Notes: a model not told the origin generated them from the sequence alone. A stretch of DNA of 64,000 bases from Marinoscillum luteum (GCF_044005705.1 NZ_JBIPKE010000012.1:1-64000); one strand, 5' to 3'. Positions 1 through 7,977 are shown, numbered from the stretch's first letter. Numbers and translations: made by a program.

Positions 1-1
1 G

Positions 2-766
2 GATAGCTGTGATACGGATGGGGACGGTATCCTGGATGAGGATGAGGACCTGGATGGCGATGGAGACCCTACCAATGATGACTGTGATGCTGATGGCACA
101 CCAAACTATCTGGATGCTGATCCCTGCGACTCAGACGGAGATGGTCTGAATGATGCGGCGGAAGACACAGATGGCGATGGTAATCCATACAACGATGATT
201 GTGATGCTGATGGCACTCCAAACTTCCTGGATTCAGATAGTTGCGATACAGATGGAGACGGGGTACTGGATTCGGATGAAGATGTGAATGGTGACGGGGA
301 TCCTGCCAATGATGATACTGATGGCGATGGTATCCCTGATTATTTGGATACAGATGACGATGGTGATGGAATAGATACAAAAGATGAAGATGGCGATAGA
401 GACGGTGATCCTACCAACGATGACTGTGATGGGGATGGCACTCCAAACTATCTGGATACAGACCGATGTCCAAAAGTAGAGCCTCGCAGAGGGTTTACGC
501 CTGATGGCGATGGTATCAATGACTTCTTTTACATCAAAGACATTGAGAATTATCCGAATAACACTGTTCAGATTTTCAATAGATGGGGAAATAAGGTATT
601 TGAAATCAAAGGATATGACAACCAGAATAATGTCTGGAAAAGTGATGTCAACTCTGGTTTGAGAATAGGGAATGATAATAATGTACCTTCTGGTACCTAT
701 TACTACCTGATCCAACTAGGGGACGGTAGCGATCCGATTTCAGGTTTTGTGGTCGTGAATAGATAA
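2..766 (+). CDS. C-terminal part of a T9SS type B (CHU_C) calcium-repeat surface protein, 5' truncated
   Basis: The reading frame is open from the window edge to a TAA stop at 764-766, so only the last 254 residues are seen. The first ~155 residues are thrombospondin type 3-like calcium repeats, DxDGDG loops alternating with NDDCDxDGTPN(Y/F)LD units at a 39-residue period (117 bp; the last interval is 36 residues). The final ~95 residues begin GFTPDGDGINDFF and continue through FNRWGNKVFE to GTYYYLIQLGDG. This is the CHU_C / gliding-motility-associated C-terminal domain (TIGR04131), which directs type B substrates to the T9SS and usually depends on a PorP/SprF partner. Such a partner lies at 9040, unusually far away. 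The N-terminal function is unknown because it lies outside the window. A terminator follows at once. Confidence 0.93.
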   Translation, partial: DSCDTDGDGILDEDEDLDGDGDPTNDDCDADGTPNYLDADPCDSDGDGLNDAAEDTDGDGNPYNDDCDADGTPNFLDSDSCDTDGDGVLDSDEDVNGDGDPANDDTDGDGIPDYLDTDDDGDGIDTKDEDGDRDGDPTNDDCDGDGTPNYLDTDRCPKVEPRRGFTPDGDGINDFFYIKDIENYPNNTVQIFNRWGNKVFEIKGYDNQNNVWKSDVNSGLRIGNDNNVPSGTYYYLIQLGDGSDPISGFVVVNR

Positions 767-804
767 AATGATCTAATGGTCTGATGTCAATATAGACCAA
801 TAAA

Positions 805-836
805 GCCTTCTGATTTTTTATCGGGAGGCTTTTTTT
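805..836 (+). terminator. Rho-independent terminator of the CHU_C gene
   Basis: The arms are GCCTTCTGA (805-813) and TCGGGAGGC (821-829), with a T/A loop and a seven-T tail. The stem holds G-U wobbles. Both arms resemble the terminators of the three repeat units that follow, so this hairpin is probably the ancestral or boundary copy of the repeat. Confidence 0.85.
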
Positions 837-905
837 ATGCTGGTTTGACAATGTTCGGGATTAAGGAATGATTGGAGTAATGCACTCTACCTGATCCTTT
901 GAGAT

Positions 906-972
906 ACTCAACGAGTAATACCTGCTACTCAACGAGTGGATGATTTTGGGGCAAAAACAAAGCTTACTTTTG
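906..972 (+). promoter_or_regulatory. Operator pair and promoter of repeat unit 1
   Basis: ACTCAACGAGT lies at 906-916 and again at 927-937, exactly 21 bp (two helical turns) apart; each has ACTC/GAGT dyad ends. A TTG (946-948), 16 nt and TACTTTTG (965-972) follow. The last matches the Bacteroidota -7 consensus TAnnTTTG exactly. The spacer is about 1 nt shorter than usual. The proximal site would be centred near -46, a typical activator position. Confidence 0.65.
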
Positions 973-977
973 GGGTA

Positions 978-1048
978 TAGATTCATGGTTGGATATGATC
1001 TATGGTTGGGACTAATGGAGCCTTCCGATTTATCGGGAGGCTTTTTTT
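978..1048 (+). ncRNA. Candidate small RNA, repeat copy 1
   Basis: The predicted transcript of about 70 nt starts a few bases after the -7 box at 965-972. It has a 5' hairpin (ATAGAT with ATCTAT, plus a U-G pair) and ends in a terminator made of GCCTTCCGA (1020-1028), loop TTTA, TCGGGAGGC (1033-1041) and seven T. The start is inferred from promoter spacing. No known RNA family is recognised. Confidence 0.5.
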
Positions 1049-1117
1049 ATGCTGGTTTGACAATGTTCGGGATTAAGGAATGATTGGAGTAATGCACTCT
1101 ACCTGATCCTTTGAGAT

Positions 1118-1184
1118 ACTCAACGAGTAATACCTGCCACTCAACGAGTGGATGATTTTGGGGTAAGAACAAACCTTACTTTTG
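1118..1184 (+). promoter_or_regulatory. Operator pair and promoter of repeat unit 2
   Basis: ACTCAACGAGT occurs at 1118-1128 and 1139-1149 (21-bp period). TTG is at 1158-1160 and TACTTTTG at 1177-1184. All spacings equal those of unit 1. Confidence 0.65.
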
Positions 1185-1189
1185 AGGTA

Positions 1190-1261
1190 TAGATTCATTG
1201 TTGGATATGATTCTATGGTTGGGACTAATGGAGCCTTCTGATTTATCAGAAGGCTTTTTTT
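1190..1261 (+). ncRNA. Candidate small RNA, repeat copy 2
   Basis: The layout matches copy 1. The terminator stem GCCTTCTGA (1233-1241) / TCAGAAGGC (1246-1254) is fully paired. Relative to copy 1 the C/G pair in the stem has become T/A on both arms. The 5' hairpin is altered (ATAGA/TCTAT with a T-T mismatch, then two more pairs) but kept. Confidence 0.5.
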
Positions 1262-1329
1262 GTGTGTTTTGATGATGATCTGGAGATCCGGAACGGCTGG
1301 TTTATCCTACCCATCCAATGCCTTGTGTG

Positions 1330-1396
1330 ACTCAACGAGTAATACCTGCCACTCAACGAGTGGATGATTTTGGGGTAAGAACAAACCTTACTTTTG
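1330..1396 (+). promoter_or_regulatory. Operator pair and promoter of repeat unit 3
   Basis: ACTCAACGAGT occurs at 1330-1340 and 1351-1361, TTG at 1370-1372 and TACTTTTG at 1389-1396. Sequence upstream of 1330 is unrelated to units 1 and 2, so conservation stops precisely at the operator pair. Confidence 0.65.
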
Positions 1397-1401
1397 AGGT
1401 A

Positions 1402-1472
1402 TAGATTCATGGTTGGATATAATCTATGGTTGGGACTAATGGAGCCTTCTGATTTATCAGAAGGCTTTTTTT
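1402..1472 (+). ncRNA. Candidate small RNA, repeat copy 3
   Basis: The 5' hairpin is perfect here (ATAGATT with AATCTAT, 13-nt loop). The terminator is GCCTTCTGA (1444-1452) / TCAGAAGGC (1457-1465) followed by seven T. The hybrid kinase promoter begins about 20 nt later. Confidence 0.5.
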
Positions 1473-1489
1473 ATATATATCTATTAATA

Positions 1490-1521
1490 TTGCCCTAATT
1501 GTACGGTGCTCATTATCTTTA
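1490..1521 (+). promoter_or_regulatory. Putative promoter of the hybrid kinase
   Basis: TTG (1490-1492), 21 nt, TATCTTTA (1514-1521; seven of eight matches to TAnnTTTG). The predicted start near 1528 gives a short leader before the ATG at 1543. The ACTCAACGAGT operator is absent at the corresponding position. Confidence 0.45.
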
Positions 1522-1542
1522 ATCTTTAGCGAAGACTATTGA

Positions 1543-4500
1543 ATGAGAATACCTGAAATACCTGCCAACGAGCAAAGCCGACTGGAAGCACTACGTGAAC
1601 TGGAGATTCTCGATACCCTCCCGGAAGAAGAGTTCGATAATATTACCAAATTGGCCAGTGAGATTTGTCAGGTACCCATCTCTCTCATTACATTCATAGA
1701 CGAAGAGCGGCAATGGTTTAAATCACATCACGGACTCAATGTAGAGTACACCTCAAGAGAAGTAGCTTACTGCGCCCATGCGATCAATGATCCCAAAGAG
1801 ATTCTGGAGGTGCACGATGCCTATGAAGATGAACGCTTTCATGATAATCCTTTGGCCGTAGGGGAACCTTTAGTGAGGTTCTATGCCGGTGTGCCTCTGG
1901 TGGATCCGGAGGGGCATGCATTGGGTACACTGTGTGTGATAGATCATAAACCCAATCAGCTTTCGATAGGTCAGAAGGAGGCACTGAGAACTCTTGCCCA
2001 GCATGTGATGGCTATTCTGAACGTGCGAAGTAAAAACATCGAGTTGATAAAGAGTCAACAGAAGTTTCAGGACTTGGTCAACCACATGGATGATATGATC
2101 TATGAGCTGGACTCAAATGGGTACTTTAAGTTTTCGAACATCAAGCTCCAGAAGCTCAGTGGGTACAGTGAGCAAGAATTGTCTCAGATGTCCTATTTGA
2201 CGCTCGTTAAGGAAAATGCCAGATCAGAAATGATTGCTTTTTACAATGAGCAAAGGACCAAAAAGCAAGCCAAAAGCTATTATGAATTTCCAATGATTAC
2301 GCGCCAGGGAGAGGAGCGAATGATTGGCCAGAATGTGGTCATAGATTTTGACCAACATGGGAAGCTCACTCGTGTGATGGCCGTGGCAAGGGACGTTACA
2401 GAATTGCATGAGCAACAGCGCGTATTTCGGCTACTTTCAGAAAACTCAAAAGATCTCATTTGTCTGCATGAACCCGACGGTACTTACATCTATGTGTCCT
2501 CATCGGTAAAAGATCTTTTAGGGTTTGATCAGGAGGAATTGATCGGTAGGAGTCCGTACGATTTCATGCACCCCGAAGATAGGGAGCGCCTAAGGGAGAA
2601 CCCTCATGCACAAACGCTCAAGGGAAAAGAAATAGGAGGGGTTCAATATCGCATGAAAACCAGTGCTGGGAATTACCTGTGGCTTGAGTCGTACACCAAA
2701 CCTATTGTGATTGGCGGAGAAGTGGTATCCTTTCAGACTTCATCCAGAGATATTTCTAAACGAAGGTTCAATGAGCTACAAGTTCAGAAGAGTAAGGAGA
2801 ACATTGAAGCCCTCATAGAAAATACAGAGGACGCCATCTGGTCGGTGGATAGAAAATTTCGATATAAGATAGCCAATGGTGCTTATAAAGCATTGATCAA
2901 ATGGCTGGTTGGTCGTGAACCTGAAATTGGTGAAAGTGGTCTGGATGTTGGTGATAAAATGTTTCAAGACCTGCTTCAGCATTATAGAAAATCCCTTGAC
3001 GGGAAAAAGTTCAATATCGAATACCAGCTGACTCATAATGGAGTGAGGCGGTATTTTCAGAAGTTTTTTAATCCCATAAGGAATCAGGAAGGAATTATCA
3101 CCGGGGTTTCTGTATTTGCAAGGGACATCTCCTACGAAAAGAAAATACTAAGAAATGCAGATAGGTATCGGGAGGGATTGCAGCTTCTTAATATCATCTT
3201 TTCCAATACAAGTCTGACAATGGATCAGCAGATTGGAGAGGCCTTGAAAATCTCATGTGAGTACCTCAAAATGCCTTCCGGGATTATCGGTCAGGTAGAA
3301 AAGGGCTTTGTGACGATTAAAAAGTATTATTCCTCAGAGCCTGTACCGATCAAGGAGGGAGATAGGTTCCCATTCGAAAATACTTTTAGTCAGTTAATCT
3401 ACGATTATGGAAGAACACTGGCCATCGAGAACGTGAGCCAGTCAGATTTCAAAGAAGTCAGTAGCTTTAAAGCTTTCAAGGTAAGTTCCTTTATAGGTGC
3501 AAGTATCTCGGTAAATGGAGTTCGCTATGGTACGATAAGTTTTGGCTCTACCGAACAGCGTGGAGAATTTTTCGATTCCAATGAAACGGACTTTGTGGAT
3601 ATTCTGGCGGGCTGGATAGGATTTAATATTGAAAAGCAGTTATACGAGAAGCGATTGCGCTCCGAGCAGGATGTACTTCGCGCGTTTGTTCACTCAGCCC
3701 CTGCAGCCATTGCCATGTTGGATGAGAATCTGACCTACCTGGCCGTGAGTAGTCAGTGGAAGGTGGATTATCAGTTGGGAGACCGTGATCTCATTGGAGC
3801 GAATCATTATGAGATATTTAACAACATACCTGATTCTTGGAAGGAGGCCTATGAATCAGGCCTTCAGGGCAAGGAATCCCGAAAGGAAAGGGAGCTTTTT
3901 GAGATGGGCGGCCAGACTCGCTGGCTGAAATGGGAAGTGCGGCCGTGGTATGCTTCTAACAAAGAAATTGGCGGGATCATAGTTTTCACCGAAGATATCA
4001 CGAGGCAAATCACACAGGAAGAAGAGCTGAAACTCGCGAAGAATGAAGCCGAGAAAGCATCACAAGCGAAAGAATTTTTCTTGTCCTCTATGAGCCATGA
4101 GATCAGAACTCCAATGAATGCCATCATTGGTATTTCGAACATCATGCTGTATGAAACCCCCCGGGCCGACCAGTTGGAAAATTTAAAGCTGTTGAAGTTT
4201 TCTAGTTCTAATCTCCTGGTTTTGATCAACGACATCCTGGATTTTAATAAAATCGAAGCGGGTAAAATGGAGCTGGAACTGATTGATTTTAATCTGAAAG
4301 AGGTGGCCATGAATGTTTATCAGACCATGCTGATAAGGGCTAATGAGAAGGGGCTGGTGTTCTTGTTTGATTATCAAAATGGCTTACCCGAAAACTTTGT
4401 TGGCGACTCTGTTAGGATCACCCAAATCCTCACAAACCTGTTGGGAAATGCCATCAAATTCACGGAGGAAGGCATTGTGAAGTTTAAAATTGAGGAGAAG

Positions 4501-5541
4501 AAACGATTAGGGAAGGAGGTTATCCTGTGCTTTACGGTGACAGATACAGGAATTGGTATTCCTAAAGATAAGATTGATGCCATTTTCGAAAATTTCACCC
4601 AAGCGAGTACCAACGTGGCTAGAAAATTTGGTGGCACGGGGCTAGGCTTAGCCATCACCAGAGAGCTCCTTAAAATCATGGGTTCGGACGTGACTGTAGA
4701 AAGTGAAGAAGGAGAGGGGTCTGTTTTTACTTTTGACCTGAAGTTGCCCATTGGTTCTTTGAAGTCCCTCCAGCAGGATTATTCGGAGATAAGTGCTGTA
4801 GCACCTGAAAGTTCGAATACCGGAATTCGTTTACTAGTGGCGGAAGATCACAAAACAAACCGGGAGATACTTGCCAAATTTCTAGATAGGTGGGGTTTTA
4901 AGTATGATTTCGCTGAAAATGGACTTGAAGCCATTCAAATGGCAAGTAAGAAGAATTACAGCATGATTCTCATGGATATTCAAATGCCCGTAATGGACGG
5001 TTTTGAAGCAACCAGAGAAATCAGGAAAATGAAAAATCCGCAACTAAAGGATATTCCAATTTATGCACTGACAGCCTCTGTATTGCTGGGAGTGCAGGAG
5101 AAGGCAGTCACTGCCGGAATGAGCGGATACATTAGCAAACCATTTGATCCAGACGAACTTTATGCCAAAATCACGAGTGAATCCATTCGACTTGAGTATG
5201 AAACGCCTGTGGTAACCAGGGATGTACTGAGTCATGAAGCGATCACACAGATGAGCCTCGGAGATGAGGAATTCAAAGAGGAACTCTACAGATATTATTC
5301 ATCCGAATTTCACAGATTGCTTGGTGATCTGCATAGCGCCTTGGAACAGGAAGATCGTGATATGAGACATGCCAGTATTGAAGAACTTACAAAGCTTAAC
5401 AAAGGTGAGATCATGCCAGATTTAACACCACTGCTTCAGGCGCTCAATGATGAGCAATCTGCGGCTGATCTCAAAAGAATTCCTGCTGCTCTTTATGAAT
5501 TGATACATACTTTGACTGCTCGTCATGATAGGGGAAGCTGA
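1543..5541 (+). CDS. Cytoplasmic multi-sensor hybrid histidine kinase (GAF-PAS3-GAF-PAS-HK-REC)
   Basis: 1332 residues with no signal peptide or membrane segment, so a soluble sensor. Approximate order: GAF (1-165), PAS (172-285), PAS (292-408), PAS (420-540), GAF (545-705), PAS (710-828), HisKA with H-box SMSHEIRTPMNAIIG (phospho-acceptor His852), HATPase with N-box NLLGNAIKFT and G-boxes DTGIGIP and GGTGLGLAI (about 955-1070), and a receiver (1096-1215) with Asp1145 in LMDIQMPVMDG. The tail (1216-1332) is helical, has no clear Hpt histidine and is unassigned. Known hybrid kinases pass phosphate His to Asp and then to a separate Hpt protein; exactly such a protein is encoded next, 99 bp downstream. 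Ligands cannot be predicted. The three small-RNA cassettes lie directly upstream. Confidence 0.95.
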   Translation: MRIPEIPANEQSRLEALRELEILDTLPEEEFDNITKLASEICQVPISLITFIDEERQWFKSHHGLNVEYTSREVAYCAHAINDPKEILEVHDAYEDERFHDNPLAVGEPLVRFYAGVPLVDPEGHALGTLCVIDHKPNQLSIGQKEALRTLAQHVMAILNVRSKNIELIKSQQKFQDLVNHMDDMIYELDSNGYFKFSNIKLQKLSGYSEQELSQMSYLTLVKENARSEMIAFYNEQRTKKQAKSYYEFPMITRQGEERMIGQNVVIDFDQHGKLTRVMAVARDVTELHEQQRVFRLLSENSKDLICLHEPDGTYIYVSSSVKDLLGFDQEELIGRSPYDFMHPEDRERLRENPHAQTLKGKEIGGVQYRMKTSAGNYLWLESYTKPIVIGGEVVSFQTSSRDISKRRFNELQVQKSKENIEALIENTEDAIWSVDRKFRYKIANGAYKALIKWLVGREPEIGESGLDVGDKMFQDLLQHYRKSLDGKKFNIEYQLTHNGVRRYFQKFFNPIRNQEGIITGVSVFARDISYEKKILRNADRYREGLQLLNIIFSNTSLTMDQQIGEALKISCEYLKMPSGIIGQVEKGFVTIKKYYSSEPVPIKEGDRFPFENTFSQLIYDYGRTLAIENVSQSDFKEVSSFKAFKVSSFIGASISVNGVRYGTISFGSTEQRGEFFDSNETDFVDILAGWIGFNIEKQLYEKRLRSEQDVLRAFVHSAPAAIAMLDENLTYLAVSSQWKVDYQLGDRDLIGANHYEIFNNIPDSWKEAYESGLQGKESRKERELFEMGGQTRWLKWEVRPWYASNKEIGGIIVFTEDITRQITQEEELKLAKNEAEKASQAKEFFLSSMSHEIRTPMNAIIGISNIMLYETPRADQLENLKLLKFSSSNLLVLINDILDFNKIEAGKMELELIDFNLKEVAMNVYQTMLIRANEKGLVFLFDYQNGLPENFVGDSVRITQILTNLLGNAIKFTEEGIVKFKIEEKKRLGKEVILCFTVTDTGIGIPKDKIDAIFENFTQASTNVARKFGGTGLGLAITRELLKIMGSDVTVESEEGEGSVFTFDLKLPIGSLKSLQQDYSEISAVAPESSNTGIRLLVAEDHKTNREILAKFLDRWGFKYDFAENGLEAIQMASKKNYSMILMDIQMPVMDGFEATREIRKMKNPQLKDIPIYALTASVLLGVQEKAVTAGMSGYISKPFDPDELYAKITSESIRLEYETPVVTRDVLSHEAITQMSLGDEEFKEELYRYYSSEFHRLLGDLHSALEQEDRDMRHASIEELTKLNKGEIMPDLTPLLQALNDEQSAADLKRIPAALYELIHTLTARHDRGS

Positions 5542-5557
5542 ACTGGGAATGAGGGGT

Positions 5558-5624
5558 ACTGAACATACATTGAGCAACACTCACCGAGTATCCACTCTTC
5601 AGGAGTTTTTAAGCGGTATTTTTG
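5558..5624 (+). promoter_or_regulatory. Promoter of the Hpt operon with the same operator as the RNA cassettes
   Basis: ACTCACCGAGT (5579-5589) differs by one base from the ACTCAACGAGT of the upstream repeats. It ends 27 nt before a perfect -7 box, TATTTTTG (5617-5624), exactly as in the repeats. Exactly 21 bp upstream lies a half site, ACTGAAC (5558-5564). The -33 position reads TTC rather than TTG, as expected for an activator-dependent promoter. The ATG at 5641 follows by 16 nt, so the leader would be very short. Confidence 0.6.
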
Positions 5625-5640
5625 AACAAAAAACCAGGAG

Positions 5641-6906
5641 ATGCCATTAACACTCGAAGAGATAAAGTACCAACACCTTAAAGGTTCCACTCAGATTCTT
5701 TTGGCATCTTCTGATGGCAAAGTCTTGGCATCATGCAATACCCTGGTACCGATTCCTGTTGGATATGACCTGTTTGATTCTAATTCATTTTTGCAAAATC
5801 CTTCCCTCAGGGACCAGCTTGCATTGAATGAAGACCTGTATATACATGGTGTTCGTCTAAATCTGGTGGGTACAGAAGCTATTTACGATTTACACTTGAG
5901 TCTCTCATCCACGGGATCCAATGAGGATCAGATCATCTTTTTTCTGGAAGATCGCACGCGTTCGGTCACCTTCATCGAAGATGAAGAAAGTGAAGAAAAA
6001 TTGCATGAGTTTATCTTAAAAATATCCACTCCGCTGGATATTCTGAAAGAATTATCCCTGTCAGACAAAGGCGGAGAAGGTAAGTCACCTGCCAGGGGGC
6101 TCATCATGGCTTATTTTGATCGGTTCATTCACGGAGTGCATCATTCACAGATCAATTTCCCAAGTGAGGAAGTGCCTTTTCGGGTAGAACATATTAGTGT
6201 AGCTGTGGAGATGTGTTTTGAAAGTATGATGGAATCAAGGGGGCTTAAGCTTGCCTCTGTAGTGGGATTCGAATCCAAGTTTTTGATTGGTGACCGTTTA
6301 GGTATTCTTCAGGTGGTTTTTCAGGTTTTGGGGTTCCTGCTGACAGATCAGAAAAGTGGACATGTACAGGTGAATTTTAACTATCTCCCCAAAGAAGAAC
6401 AATTAGAAGTTGAAATATCAGGATCCCCAGACAGCAATGTCTATGGGGATATAGTGAAGGCCATGGAAAATGAAGGTGAATTTGGGATTTCTGCTGAAAT
6501 GACGCTGCAGTTATTGTTTGATTGCCGTGCAGTAGCCTACCATGAGCCGGTTCAGGTGGCCAATTTGACCTTGAGTAAGAAGGAATTTCCATACCTCTTC
6601 GGAATTACCGGGGGAGATCTCTCACTGGTCAAGGATATTTTTCAAACCATACTCGTTTCACTTGCTATGGATATGGATGATTTTGAGAAAGCCATAGCTC
6701 AGGAAGACTGGGAGTTGATCGGGAGGGTTGCCCATAAGATGAAACCCAATTTTTCGAGCCTTCAACGAAAGGATATAGCTGAATCGCTACAGCATATCGA
6801 GGAGATTACCACTGGTCAGGACCTTGTCGGGCTGGAGGAGAAACTCAAAGATTTTATTAGAAGTGCTAACGAAGCGCTGGAGAATTTAAAAAAGTATAAA
6901 GTATGA
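5641..6906 (+). CDS. Degenerate histidine kinase fused to a C-terminal Hpt domain
   Basis: 421 residues, soluble. Residues ~1-115 form an unassigned, possibly PAS-like N-terminal part. Residues ~120-310 keep the outline of a kinase core: a helical stretch (EEKLHEFILKISTPLDIL) where HisKA should be, with no H-box histidine, and an ATPase-like segment (IGDRLGILQVVFQVLGFLL) lacking the N-box asparagine and the GxGxG lid. The C-terminal ~100 residues are an Hpt domain, with AHKMKPNFSSL giving phospho-acceptor His365. Such a protein cannot phosphorylate itself. It likely takes phosphate from the receiver of the upstream hybrid kinase and passes it to the receivers encoded next. The stop overlaps the next start (ATGA at 6903-6906), so translation is probably coupled. 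The pseudokinase reading is inferred from motif loss; the Hpt call is firm. Confidence 0.85.
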   Translation: MPLTLEEIKYQHLKGSTQILLASSDGKVLASCNTLVPIPVGYDLFDSNSFLQNPSLRDQLALNEDLYIHGVRLNLVGTEAIYDLHLSLSSTGSNEDQIIFFLEDRTRSVTFIEDEESEEKLHEFILKISTPLDILKELSLSDKGGEGKSPARGLIMAYFDRFIHGVHHSQINFPSEEVPFRVEHISVAVEMCFESMMESRGLKLASVVGFESKFLIGDRLGILQVVFQVLGFLLTDQKSGHVQVNFNYLPKEEQLEVEISGSPDSNVYGDIVKAMENEGEFGISAEMTLQLLFDCRAVAYHEPVQVANLTLSKKEFPYLFGITGGDLSLVKDIFQTILVSLAMDMDDFEKAIAQEDWELIGRVAHKMKPNFSSLQRKDIAESLQHIEEITTGQDLVGLEEKLKDFIRSANEALENLKKYKV

Positions 6907-7268
6907 TCAAGCAAATCAGGTGCGTAGTAATAGATGATGATTTTGCCTCAAGAGCTATCCTAAAAGGATTGATTCGGCAAGATGAGAGGCTCATTCTCGT
7001 AGAAGAGTGTTCGGGATCAGCTGATGGAGCAGTATCGATTACCAAACACAAGCCGGATCTTGTTTTTCTGGATTTGATGATGCCTGGGTTAGATGGATAT
7101 GAGGTTCTGGAGGTGTTGGACTATATGCCTAAAATCATTGTGGTTACCACAGAGCGGAATTATAAATCCGAAATATTCGGTGATCGGATTTCAGAGTACC
7201 TCTACAAGCCTGTAGAAAGTTTAGAAATGTTTACAAAAGCGGTAGATCAAGCAATGAAAACTTATTAG
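6903..7268 (+). CDS. Receiver-only response regulator (CheY-like)
   Basis: 121 residues covering one receiver domain and nothing else. The acidic pocket is IDDD (residues 10-13), the phospho-acceptor is Asp57 in VFLDLMMPGLDG, the switch threonines are in VVTTE, and the conserved lysine is in YLYKPVES. Without an output domain it probably acts by protein contact or as a phosphate sink in the relay. It overlaps the Hpt gene by 4 bp and ends 10 bp before the LytTR regulator, so all three genes should be one operon under the promoter at 5558-5624. Confidence 0.93.
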   Translation: MIKQIRCVVIDDDFASRAILKGLIRQDERLILVEECSGSADGAVSITKHKPDLVFLDLMMPGLDGYEVLEVLDYMPKIIVVTTERNYKSEIFGDRISEYLYKPVESLEMFTKAVDQAMKTY

Positions 7269-7278
7269 ATTTGATTTA

Positions 7279-7977
7279 ATGGAACGGCTTACATGTATTG
7301 CAATAGATGATGATATGGTGGCTTTGAAAATCGTTTCTTCACTTGTTGAAAAAACGGATTTTCTGAAGTTGGTAGGTACCTATCAAAACTCAATCAAAGG
7401 CGCAGCGGCTATTGTCGAATTGAAGCCGGACATCGTTTTTCTGGATGTTCAAATGCCAGACCTAACAGGCATGGAGATTTTAGCAAGTCTCCAGTCAAAA
7501 CCTCAGGTTATTCTGGTGACCTCTCAGGAGAAGTTTGCCGTGAAGGCGTTTGAGTTTGATGTAGCAGATTATTTGGTTAAACCAATAGAGAATTTTGGCC
7601 GGTTTCTTAAAGCCGTCACCAAAGCCAAATCGAACATTGATGACAAGGAGCCTACCTCTTCTGATTCTAAGAATCTTTTTGTGAAATCAGAATCACTCCT
7701 CATTAATCTGAATCTGAAGGAAATTCTTTATGTGGAAGCTTACGGAGATTATGTGAAGATCCATACGAAAGAAAGAACTCATGTGGTGTACGGTAAATTG
7801 AAAGATACAGAAGAAAGCCTCCCTGAAAGTGAATTTGTGAGAGTGCATCGCTCTTTCATAGTACGTATTGATAAGATTAAAAATATAGATCAGGGAAATC
7901 TTCAGATAGAGGATAAAATCATCCCTGTGAGTGCTTCTTACAGAGCCCATCTGCTGGAAAGCATAAAGACTTTATAA
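7279..7977 (+). CDS. LytTR-family DNA-binding response regulator
   Basis: 232 residues. The receiver (1-120) has IDDD (9-12), phospho-acceptor Asp56 in VFLDVQMPDLTG, switch residues in VTSQEK and lysine in YLVKPIE. A LytTR domain (about 135-232) follows, with the typical ILYVEAYGDYVKIHT and FVRVHRSFIV segments. LytTR proteins bind pairs of short direct repeats about 21-22 bp apart and usually activate transcription. Direct repeats with exactly that period stand before the three upstream RNA cassettes and before this operon. This gene is therefore the best local candidate for the factor that reads them, including autoregulation. That link is inference from spacing and position. Confidence 0.95.
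   Translation: MERLTCIAIDDDMVALKIVSSLVEKTDFLKLVGTYQNSIKGAAAIVELKPDIVFLDVQMPDLTGMEILASLQSKPQVILVTSQEKFAVKAFEFDVADYLVKPIENFGRFLKAVTKAKSNIDDKEPTSSDSKNLFVKSESLLINLNLKEILYVEAYGDYVKIHTKERTHVVYGKLKDTEESLPESEFVRVHRSFIVRIDKIKNIDQGNLQIEDKIIPVSASYRAHLLESIKTL

Larger units (their letters stand above)
821..1456 (+). repeat. Three tandem ~212-bp repeat units (operator pair, promoter, short RNA, terminator)
   Basis: Units begin at 821, 1033 and 1246 (periods 212, 213 and 211 bp). Units 1 and 2 are nearly identical throughout. In unit 3 the first ~70 bp have been replaced by unrelated sequence (about 1262-1329), but everything from the operator pair to the terminator is kept. Each unit holds two copies of ACTCAACGAGT 21 bp apart, a TACTTTTG -7 box, a short hairpin and a terminator. 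No open frame is conserved among the three units: the ATG of units 1 and 3 is lost in unit 2 and the frame shifts. The stretch is therefore best read as non-coding. It fills most of the 776-bp gap between the CHU_C gene and the hybrid kinase. Confidence 0.9.

Noticed and set aside
233..715. Long reverse-strand open frame opposite the calcium repeats
   Set aside because: It arises from the repetitive GAT/GAC-rich codons of the forward gene (antisense gives Ile/Val-rich text). It has no family features, and the forward frame has a clear TSP3-CHU_C protein.
978..1072. Small peptide gene in repeat units 1 and 3 (ATG GTT GGA ...)
   Set aside because: Unit 2 has lost the ATG and changed frame, and the frame would run through the terminator. 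No conserved peptide.
906..1361. Possible CRISPR array from the repeated 11-mers
   Set aside because: Only two 11-bp copies per unit with an identical 10-bp spacer, no variable spacers and no cas genes. The pattern suits operators.
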